Positions 1 through 5,248 of a DNA stretch of 6,730 nt are shown one piece after another; positions within the stretch are counted from its first letter, which is position 1, and the number at the start of each line of letters is the position of its first letter. This DNA comes from an uncultured Kineosporia sp. (lineage in GTDB: Bacteria; Actinomycetota; Actinomycetes; Actinomycetales; Kineosporiaceae). The notes under the pieces were generated by a model, which saw only the letters and a program-made list of their open reading frames with translations, was not told the origin of the DNA and searched no databases. The position numbers and the translations under genes are program-made. Location: assembly GCA_937859855.1 (NCBI GenBank), contig CALMAR010000113.1, positions 1 through 6,730 on the forward strand, in the 5' to 3' direction.

Positions 1-301
1 GGTAGGCCCAGAACCGCACCACCGTCGCCTTGGCGTTGTGGTGGATGTAGGCCATGGCCTGCCGAAGCTGCTGATCGGTCAGCCGGGTCGAGGGCGAGCA
101 CGAATACCGGTCGCTGGCCGCGGCGTCGTAGAGATCGAACCCGACGAAGCGGAAGGGCTTTCCGGACAGGGTGAACGACGACCCCGAGCGCTGGACGAAG
201 GCCTCCCGCGCCCCGGTGCCGCGCACGGCCGAACCAGCCAGCACCACCACCGCCAGGGCTCCAGCGGCGATCAGCGGGACGCGGCGGACGAGGGCTCTCA
301 C
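1..301 (-). CDS. Secreted glycoside hydrolase, GH5 cellulase/mannanase-like, N-terminal part only
   Basis: This partial gene reads leftward off the window edge, and 100 residues are visible. The GTG start at 301-299 overlaps the TGA of the preceding glycosyltransferase (GTGA, 4 nt), so translation is probably coupled; a GGAG lies only 2 nt from the start, too close for a normal ribosome binding site. Residues 1-31 look like a Sec signal peptide: MRALVRR, a hydrophobic stretch at about 9-26, and a possible cleavage after T-G-A31. The mature part begins with FTLSGKPFRFVGFDLYDAA (about 43-61) and reaches VVRFWAY at 94-100. This matches the first strand and the R-x-W region of actinobacterial GH5-type (clan A) cellulases and beta-mannanases. 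The catalytic glutamates would lie beyond the edge, so activity cannot be confirmed. From its operon, it may trim or release the polysaccharide made by the glycosyltransferases. The exact family and substrate are inference. Confidence 0.8.
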   Translation of the reverse strand, partial: MRALVRRVPLIAAGALAVVVLAGSAVRGTGAREAFVQRSGSSFTLSGKPFRFVGFDLYDAAASDRYSCSPSTRLTDQQLRQAMAYIHHNAKATVVRFWAY

Positions 302-1479
302 AACTCCAGCAGACTATTGAGCGCCGGGGCCATCCGATCCACGACACGGGCCCAGGTGAACTGCCCGAACACCCGATTCTGGGCAGCGGCGCCGATCTGG
401 GCGGCGCGGCGCCGATCGGTGAGCAGGCTGATCAGGGCCTGCGCCAGCCCGGCCACGTCTCCGGCCTTCACCAGCACGCCGTCGTGCCCGGAGGTGACGA
501 CGTCCGGGATCCCGCAACTGTCCGACGCCACCGCCGGCAGCCCGAAAGCCATCGCTTCCAGCAGCACATGAGGAAGCGGATCGAAATGCGAGGGCACACA
601 GAACACCGACGCCCCCGCATAGAGCCCGGCCATCCGTTTCCGATCGTGGATGCGCCCGAGAATCTCAACCCCCGGCTCGGCGGCCACATGCGGATCGGCC
701 CCGGCCAGCCGCAGCCGCGCCTGAGGCAACTCCCGGCGTACCTGCCGGAACGCCGCCAGCAGTTCGGGGCCACCCTTACGGACGAAGTCGTTGCCGACGA
801 ACAGGACCGTCGGTGGCTCCTGGCGCCCGGCCGGGGCCGCTGGCGCAGCACCGTCGAAGTTGATCCCTATCCCAGCGATCGTGACCCGCTCCGGCGCAAC
901 GCCATAGTCTCCGATCAACGAGTCCGCGGTGGCGCGGCAGAACGCGAAGATGTGCTCAGCCTGCCGATAGGCCGCGGTCTCGCGGTCGTACCACCGCTGT
1001 AACGCCTTGCCCCGCAGCGGGTTCCAGTCCGGCCAGTGCTGGGCGGACTGCCGATGGGTGCAGTCCACGTAGAGCACCGTGGGGGCACCGCGAACCTCGA
1101 ACAGAGCGTGCACCTGGAACACGAGGGCGGTGGAGCATCCAGAGTCCGCCAGCGCTCGAGCCGCGTTCGCGCTGCGCAGCCGATACCCGAGGTGGCTCTT
1201 GTAGAACTGTTCGGCCCACCGGCGCCGGCCCGGCCGGAAGGTTGCCGCAGCCACGGCGTACCGCTGGGCCGGCCTCAGTTCAGGGGCCAGGATCTCACCG
1301 ATCGGATACCGGCGGGCCAGTTCGGTGAACAGATGGGGCGTGAGGGCATCGCCCCGCGAGGCGAGCACGAAAGGGCGCCCGGGGCCCCGCTGCCCTGAAT
1401 CGCCCCTCCGCCTGGCCTCCGGTTGCCCAGCTGGCGGTTGGCGCAGGTCAGCCTGCGCGCCGATCTGATGCTCGATCAC
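298..1479 (-). CDS. Family 4 glycosyltransferase with D-x7-E active-site motif
   Basis: This 393-residue protein has the length and two-lobe layout of GT-B family 4 glycosyltransferases, which transfer a sugar from an NDP-sugar to a lipid-linked or oligosaccharide acceptor in the cytoplasm. The N-terminal lobe covers about 36-215. The C-terminal nucleotide-binding lobe starts at PTVLFVGNDFVRKGG (223-237), where R234 and K235 fit the phosphate-binding basic pair. The catalytic-loop region is SHFDPLPHVLLEAMAFGLP (297-315): D300 replaces the usual first Glu of E-x7-E, while E308 is kept. SCGIPDVV and DGVLV follow as usual. The GTG start at 1479 lies 2 bp after the TAG of the upstream gene, with a GGGG run about 6 nt before it. 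Residues 1-35 are Arg/Gln/Gly-rich and have no clear fold; the next in-frame GTG (codon 38) falls inside the first beta strand, so the long start is preferred. The gene is third in the leftward operon. Sugar specificity is unknown. Confidence 0.9.
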   Translation of the reverse strand: MIEHQIGAQADLRQPPAGQPEARRRGDSGQRGPGRPFVLASRGDALTPHLFTELARRYPIGEILAPELRPAQRYAVAAATFRPGRRRWAEQFYKSHLGYRLRSANAARALADSGCSTALVFQVHALFEVRGAPTVLYVDCTHRQSAQHWPDWNPLRGKALQRWYDRETAAYRQAEHIFAFCRATADSLIGDYGVAPERVTIAGIGINFDGAAPAAPAGRQEPPTVLFVGNDFVRKGGPELLAAFRQVRRELPQARLRLAGADPHVAAEPGVEILGRIHDRKRMAGLYAGASVFCVPSHFDPLPHVLLEAMAFGLPAVASDSCGIPDVVTSGHDGVLVKAGDVAGLAQALISLLTDRRRAAQIGAAAQNRVFGQFTWARVVDRMAPALNSLLEL

Positions 1480-1481
1480 TG

Positions 1482-2651
1482 CTAACCCCGTTCTGCAGCC
1501 GGCAATGCGCTGCGCTGCGTCAGATGAAGGTGCAACCGATCGACGGCCTGCGCGGCCCGGGCGGCGTCGTAGCGGTCGATCAGTTCGGCGGGAACCTCGT
1601 GCCGTTCATCGGTCAGTGCGCAGGCTTGGTCCAGCGCCAGCCGCAAGGCGGAGACCTCGTCGGAATCGGCGGACCAATCGGCCGGCAACGATGAATGCAG
1701 GGCGACCGGCACCGCTTGAGCAGGGCGGTGCGGCAGGTGGTCCAGGGCCGGGCACTGCTGGTAGACGACCGGCAGCCCATTACCGAGAGCCTCGACCACG
1801 GCCATTCCGAAGGTCTCGTCCCGGGAAGCGCTGATCAGGACGTCGAATCCGTTGAGCAGTCGCGGCACGTCCGGCCGGGCCCCCAGCCAGCGGATCGACG
1901 AAGACACCTGCAGGTGATCGGCCAGCTGGCGCAGATCGGCCTGGGCCACTCCGGTACCGGCGATCACCAGCAGGTGGCGGCCATCGCGCAATCTGGGCGC
2001 ACACGCCGAGAGCAGCGCATCGAGGCGCTTGACCGGATCCAGTCGGGCGACCGCGCCGATCACCAGGGTGTCCGGGCCGGCTCCGAGTTCGGTACGCACC
2101 TCAGCCCGGATGCCCTGGCTAAATTCCACCGCCCGGAAGTCGATGCCGTTGTTGATCACGACGATCCGGGCCACCGGAATCCGCCATTTTCGCAGCCGGG
2201 CCGCGGTGGCCGGCGAGACGGCCACGGTGCGGGTGGTCATCCGCTCGAGCAGCCGGTAGAGCACCTGCAGCCAGCGTGAGTACGGCCTGCCCTCGATCGT
2301 CTCGTCCATCAGCGAATGCTCACTCGAGACGATCACCGGCACCCGAGCCAGTACGGCCGCCGGGATTCCCCACAGCTGGGCCGCGAGCAGGTGAACGTGG
2401 ACGACGTCCGGCCTGAGCCGGCGCAGCAGCCGGGCCAGCCGGAACCAGGCCAGGTACTTCCAGGGGCCAGCCATCCCCAGGATGATCACGTGATGTCCAG
2501 CCGCCCGGAGACTGTCCGCGACCGGGCCGCCGCCGTACAGGGCGACAATCGTGATGGCGCTGCCAGATCGGCGCGCCAGCAACTCCAGCTGGCGTTCTGC
2601 CCCCCCGGTCGTCAACGTGGTGATCACATGAACGACCCGTAGCGGCGTCAT
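1482..2651 (-). CDS. Family 4 glycosyltransferase (GT-B fold)
   Basis: This 389-residue GT4 enzyme opens with RVVHVITTLTTGGAERQLELL (5-25), the glycine-rich GGAER loop of the acceptor-side lobe. Other family features are DVVHVH (82-87), SSEHS (109-113) near the acceptor site, and VINNGID (165-171) at the lobe boundary. The C-terminal lobe begins at VIGAVARLDPVKRLD (197-211), with R203 and K208 fitting the donor-phosphate contacts. A canonical E-x7-E is present at E279 and E287 (RDETFGMAVVEALGNGLPVV), which predicts a retaining transfer from an NDP-sugar. Downstream of it, CPALDHL replaces the more common GG-P-E pattern, which may reflect subfamily. The ATG at 2651 overlaps the TGA of the preceding gene (ATGA) and no strong ribosome binding site is visible, so translation is probably coupled. 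The TAG stop lies 2 bp before the next GTG. Donor and acceptor cannot be predicted. Confidence 0.93.
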   Translation of the reverse strand: MTPLRVVHVITTLTTGGAERQLELLARRSGSAITIVALYGGGPVADSLRAAGHHVIILGMAGPWKYLAWFRLARLLRRLRPDVVHVHLLAAQLWGIPAAVLARVPVIVSSEHSLMDETIEGRPYSRWLQVLYRLLERMTTRTVAVSPATAARLRKWRIPVARIVVINNGIDFRAVEFSQGIRAEVRTELGAGPDTLVIGAVARLDPVKRLDALLSACAPRLRDGRHLLVIAGTGVAQADLRQLADHLQVSSSIRWLGARPDVPRLLNGFDVLISASRDETFGMAVVEALGNGLPVVYQQCPALDHLPHRPAQAVPVALHSSLPADWSADSDEVSALRLALDQACALTDERHEVPAELIDRYDAARAAQAVDRLHLHLTQRSALPAAERG

Positions 2652-3775
2652 TGGGCGGCCGCCAGCCGCAATCCCAGTACCTGGTCGTAGATCTGTGCCG
2701 TCTGCTCGGCCGCCTGATCCCAGGTCGGCAGGCGGATGGACCCCGGACGATGTTCCGGATGACCGGCCTCGCGGCTGCGTTCCAGGGCAGCGATCAGGGC
2801 ACAGGCGACTGCCGCGGAGTCGGCACCGGGGGCAACGCCGTCCACCAGGCCCTCCTGTACCAGGTCGCCGATACCGGCGATGTCGCAGCCGGTCACGGGC
2901 ACCCCGGCCGCCAGCGCCTCCATCACCCCGATCGGGTGAGCCTCGTAGTCCGACATCGCGGCCATGACCACCGCCGAGCCGAGTTCGCCCGCCATGACCT
3001 GGCGATCCTGCGGAGGCACCGATCGCCAGTGAACGACCTCGCTCACCCCCAGCCGGTGAGCCAGGGCCCTCAACTCCGATTCACAGGGCCCTTCGCCCAG
3101 CACGACCAGATGAGCATCCGGATGCTGCCGGCGGATCAGCGGCAACGCTTCGATCACCCGGCCGTGGCCCTTGTACCGCTCCAGCCGGCCCATCGAGACG
3201 ATGCGCCCGGGCCCCGGCCGGATGCCGCGCGCGACCGGCGGCAACTCCCCGCCTTTCGGGATCACCGCGAACCGGCCGGGCGGGATGCCGGTGGCCCGGG
3301 CGAAGTGATCCCGTTCGAATCGGCTGACCGCGATCAGCCGGGCGGCCCGGCGCAGCAGGGGGGTCATCAGGTGCCACTGCAGCCCCCGGGACGCTGTCCG
3401 CAAGCCGGAGGAATGCCCTCCGCTGTGCAGGGACAGCACGAAAGGAACCCGGCCCGCGATGGCCGCGAGCATTCCCACCACCGGCACCAGTGTGTTGACC
3501 CCCTGCAGGTGAACGATGTCCCACCCACCCCGTGCGCTCACCGGTGCGATACCCGGGCTGAGGTAGTAGTCCCGGGTGCGGGGCCAGGAGCGCCGCCGGA
3601 GGACGTCGTAGCCGTCCATGGTGGCCCGTCGCGGTAGCTGGCCGGTTCGGTCGGTGGCCAGCACCGTCACCTCGACACCGGGCCGGGCCGCCAGCCGCGA
3701 GGAGATCTGCGAGACGTGCGTCTCCATACCGCCTTGCTCGGGGAAGTAACGGCGTGCCACCTGAAGGACCCGCAT
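2648..3775 (-). CDS. Family 4 glycosyltransferase, first gene of the leftward operon
   Basis: This is a 375-residue GT-B glycosyltransferase. I place the start at the ATG at 3775-3773. An AGGAG lies 10 nt upstream of it, and the protein then begins exactly at the family's first strand, MRVLQVARRYFPEQGGMETHV (1-21). The frame stays open upstream to an ATG at 3928, but those 51 residues are Arg-rich, resemble no GT domain and would run through the ribosome binding site and a hairpin. Key features are the GGMETHV loop, DIVHLQG (86-92), LSLHSGGH (114-121), AVIPKG (170-175) and VSMGRLERYKGHGRVIEA (193-210), with R197 and K202 near the donor phosphates. The canonical E-x7-E is E278/E286 in SDYEAHPIGVMEALAAGVPV. 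It is predicted to be a retaining, cytoplasmic enzyme acting in polysaccharide repeat-unit assembly. Its TGA overlaps the ATG of the next gene by 4 nt. Substrates are unknown. Confidence 0.92.
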   Translation of the reverse strand: MRVLQVARRYFPEQGGMETHVSQISSRLAARPGVEVTVLATDRTGQLPRRATMDGYDVLRRRSWPRTRDYYLSPGIAPVSARGGWDIVHLQGVNTLVPVVGMLAAIAGRVPFVLSLHSGGHSSGLRTASRGLQWHLMTPLLRRAARLIAVSRFERDHFARATGIPPGRFAVIPKGGELPPVARGIRPGPGRIVSMGRLERYKGHGRVIEALPLIRRQHPDAHLVVLGEGPCESELRALAHRLGVSEVVHWRSVPPQDRQVMAGELGSAVVMAAMSDYEAHPIGVMEALAAGVPVTGCDIAGIGDLVQEGLVDGVAPGADSAAVACALIAALERSREAGHPEHRPGSIRLPTWDQAAEQTAQIYDQVLGLRLAAAQ

Positions 3776-3785
3776 TGTGCGTCTG

Positions 3786-3790
3786 CTCCT
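3786..3790 (-). promoter_or_regulatory. Ribosome binding site fixing the start at 3775
   Basis: On the minus strand an AGGAG lies 10 nt upstream of the ATG at 3775. It is the clearest Shine-Dalgarno match in the leftward unit. It supports the 375-residue protein over an upstream extension to 3928. Confidence 0.75.
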
Positions 3791-3794
3791 AACG

Positions 3795-3814
3795 TCCGGG
3801 CGGGCGCGCCCGGA
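3795..3814 (-). promoter_or_regulatory. GC-rich hairpin 4 nt upstream of the leftward operon's ribosome binding site
   Basis: The minus strand holds a perfect 8-bp inverted repeat, TCCGGGCG and CGCCCGGA, with a 4-nt loop. It ends 4 nt before the AGGAG that serves the first glycosyltransferase. If it lies in the leader RNA it would form a stable stem next to the ribosome site, where it could affect translation or protect the 5' end. No U-run follows, so it is not a standard intrinsic terminator. The inverted repeat is read directly; its function is inferred. Confidence 0.5.
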
Positions 3815-4243
3815 TAAGTGGCTGAGAAATCGGCCCCGGCCATGACCGAAGCCAGGACATATCCGTCGGGAAAACTGACCTGTCGCCTTCATCCGCCTCA
3901 TTGATCCCACCAGTAACTGACCAAGCAATTCAGGCTCATCAATACTGGTCCGGGCCGGATGAGAAGCCGAATCGGGTTTTGCTTCGAACTAGAGCCGCTA
4001 CTCGTTGATCCTTGAAACTTCTTGCTGTGCAAGCAATTAGCTCGTACTCACAATTATTCACTGAACATGCTTCGGTGGAATTATTGTCGTTGACGGCCAC
4101 TCTGACATGCCGGAGCGAGCAGACCCATCAGGATGGCCAATCGTAGGCCGGCTGTTCGGTTACTTATCTCTGAAAACTCGCTACAGCTGAGCATCTGTTG
4201 CCGTCGGATAGTTATTCTCATCGGCGGGGGAATCCACGCCGAC

Positions 4244-4268
4244 GAACGTTCCCTCGGAACGGCATTCC
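4244..4268 (+). promoter_or_regulatory. Nested GGAAC/GTTCC inverted repeats upstream of the GT2 gene
   Basis: Three overlapping symmetries sit 27-51 bp before the GTG at 4295: the palindrome GAACGTTC (4244-4251), the hairpin CGTTCC-ctc-GGAACG (4247-4261), and GGAA-cggca-TTCC (4256-4268). The last two share the central GGAA, so as RNA they could not form together. The arrangement would suit either a dimeric repressor operator or a pair of alternative leader hairpins. The symmetry is read directly; the role is inferred. Confidence 0.4.
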
Positions 4269-4284
4269 AAAGCAGAGATATCTC

Positions 4285-4288
4285 GGAG
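4285..4288 (+). promoter_or_regulatory. Ribosome binding site fixing the GTG start at 4295
   Basis: A GGAG lies 6 nt before the GTG at 4295. This spacing supports the 317-residue GT2 protein over the longer open frame that begins with an ATG at 4133, which has no comparable ribosome site. Confidence 0.65.
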
Positions 4289-4294
4289 ACCGCT

Positions 4295-5248
4295 GTGACG
4301 AGCACCCTGAAACGACGCCCGCACCGACCGACCGTCAGCATTGTGATCCCGGCCCGCAACGAGGCCCGCAACCTGGAAATCATGTTGCCGCAATTGCCTC
4401 CGGTTCATCAGATCGTGGTGGTCGACGGGCATTCGGCCGACGACACCTATGACGTGGTGCGGCGGCTGATGCCCAGCGCTCATTTCGTCCAGCAGACCCG
4501 CAGGGGGAAGGGAAACGCCCTGGCCTGCGGATTCGAAGCCGCCACCGGAGACGTCGTGATCATGTTCGACGCCGATGGCTCGGCCGATCCGGCCGAGATC
4601 CCAGATTTCCTGGCCGCTCTCACCTCGGGAGCGGATTTCGCCAAGGGCAGCCGGATCGCAGGCACGGGCGGAAGCGACGACATCACCGTCACCCGCGACC
4701 TGGGCAACCGGGCTCTGACCTGGCTGACCAACGTGATGTTCCGGACCCGTTACACCGATCTCTGCTATGGCTACAACGCATTCTGGCGGGACATCCTCCC
4801 CCACCTGGCCATCCCTTCGCCGGACCACCCGGCCAGGCAGTGGGGTGACGGTTTCGAGATCGAGACGCTGATCAACTGCCGGGCCGCGGTGTCCAGACTG
4901 CAGATCCATGAGGTGCCCAGCGTGGAAAAGCAGCGCATCTACGGCTCCAGCAATCTGAACGCGGTCCGGGACGGTGTGCGGGTGCTGCGCACGATTCTGC
5001 GGGAGCGCAGCAGGCGGCCTCGCCGGGCCGTGACGGCGATGGTTCCGGCCGCCGACACCATCTCGCAGGCCCATCCAGCCCATCCGGCACGTCCGGCGCA
5101 CCTGAGCCAGCCACCCCAGCCGCGCCGTTCCCACTATGACCGCTCGCCTGACCTGGCCCAGGACTTGGCCCAGGACCTGGCCCAGGACCTGGCCCGTGAG
5201 ATCGACCTGACCTCGATCGGTTCTCGTCAGGAGAGCGAGATCGCATGA
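4295..5248 (+). CDS. Family 2 glycosyltransferase, DPM1/DPG-synthase-like, with repetitive C-terminal tail
   Basis: This 317-residue GT-A glycosyltransferase is first in the rightward unit. The GTG at 4295 is preferred because GGAG lies 6 nt upstream and the fold begins directly after it. The frame upstream to 4133 encodes residues unlike GT2 and has poor codon bias. Motifs are TVSIVIPARNEARNLE (13-28), VVVDGHSADDT (41-51), GKGNAL (71-76), the metal- and nucleotide-binding DADGS (92-96), FAKGSR (115-120), CYGYNAFWR (157-165) and GDGFEIET (184-191). This resembles dolichol/polyprenyl-phosphate hexose synthases and related cytoplasmic enzymes, so it may load a sugar onto a polyprenyl phosphate; that substrate is inferred. 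No membrane helix is seen. After the catalytic domain (to about 235) come a basic patch (ERSRRPRR), a His/Pro-rich repeat (259-270) and four DLAQ/DLAR units (286-301), which such enzymes normally lack. The TGA overlaps the next ATG by 4 nt. Confidence 0.92.
   Translation: MTSTLKRRPHRPTVSIVIPARNEARNLEIMLPQLPPVHQIVVVDGHSADDTYDVVRRLMPSAHFVQQTRRGKGNALACGFEAATGDVVIMFDADGSADPAEIPDFLAALTSGADFAKGSRIAGTGGSDDITVTRDLGNRALTWLTNVMFRTRYTDLCYGYNAFWRDILPHLAIPSPDHPARQWGDGFEIETLINCRAAVSRLQIHEVPSVEKQRIYGSSNLNAVRDGVRVLRTILRERSRRPRRAVTAMVPAADTISQAHPAHPARPAHLSQPPQPRRSHYDRSPDLAQDLAQDLAQDLAREIDLTSIGSRQESEIA
5069..5104 (+). repeat. Four 9-bp imperfect tandem units in the GT2 tail (AHP/ARP)
   Basis: Four 9-bp units related to GCCCATCCG encode A-H-P, A-H-P, A-R-P and A-H-L (residues 259-270 of the GT2 protein). 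The first two differ by one base, and the last two are more diverged. The unit is a multiple of 3, so copy-number change would keep the frame. It lies in the non-catalytic tail. Confidence 0.75.
5150..5197 (+). repeat. Four 12-bp tandem repeats encoding DLAQ units
   Basis: Four adjacent 12-bp copies of GACCTGGCCCAG occupy the end of the GT2 gene. Copies 1 and 3 are identical, copy 2 has one change (GACTTG) and copy 4 ends in CGT. They encode D-L-A-Q three times and then D-L-A-R (residues 286-301). Such near-perfect copies point to recent slippage or unequal exchange, and the unit length preserves the frame. Confidence 0.9.

Larger units (their letters stand above)
3776..4294. promoter_or_regulatory. 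Divergent intergenic region carrying both promoters and leaders
   Basis: These 519 bp separate the two divergent units and must carry their promoters, unless one lies further inside a gene. The middle (about 3900-4210) has clearly lower GC content than the genes. It holds several small repeats. CAAGCAATT occurs twice in direct orientation (3922-3930, 4030-4038), as does AACTGACC (3873-3880, 3915-3922). CTTGC and GCAAG form a short inverted repeat (4021-4033). ACCAGTA and TACTGGT are inverted at 3909-3915 and 3943-3949. TCGGCG and CGCCGA are inverted at 4221-4226 and 4237-4242. I see no clean -35/-10 pair on either strand and no convincing small gene. The open frames that cross it are extensions of, or antisense to, the flanking genes. 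Confidence 0.7.

Noticed and set aside
38..571. Plus-strand open frame across the GH5/GT4 junction
   Set aside because: It is antisense to two genes with clear motifs and is compositionally biased, with no domain.
2651..3637. Long plus-strand open frame (328 codons) antisense to the first leftward glycosyltransferase
   Set aside because: It is a by-product of high GC content on the opposite strand of a clear GT4 gene. It is rich in Arg/Pro/Gly/His with no fold or motif.
3776..3928. N-terminal extension of the first leftward GT4 to an ATG at 3928
   Set aside because: The 51 extra residues do not resemble the family. The AGGAG-spaced ATG at 3775 starts exactly at the fold, and the extension would translate through a hairpin and the ribosome site.
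4012..4050. Possible promoter pieces TTGAAA (4012-4017) and TTGCTG (4022-4027) with TACTCA (4045-4050)
   Set aside because: The spacing or the -10 match is imperfect in each case. Similar strings arise easily in this lower-GC stretch, so no promoter is called.
4036..4056. Minus-strand AATTGTGAG resembling the left half of the lac operator
   Set aside because: Only the AATT ends are symmetric and the right half does not match; probably coincidence.
4244..4268. SOS box (LexA site) reading of GAAC and GTTC
   Set aside because: The LexA site needs four bases between GAAC and GTTC. Here they are adjacent, and no SOS gene is nearby.
4133..4294. N-terminal extension of the GT2 gene to an ATG at 4133
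   Set aside because: It lacks a ribosome site and has poor third-position GC, and the sequence is unlike GT2. The GTG at 4295 has GGAG at 6 nt.
4181..5134. Long minus-strand open frame (317 codons) antisense to the GT2 gene
   Set aside because: The plus strand carries all GT2 motifs in order; the antisense product has no recognisable domain and crosses the intergenic region.
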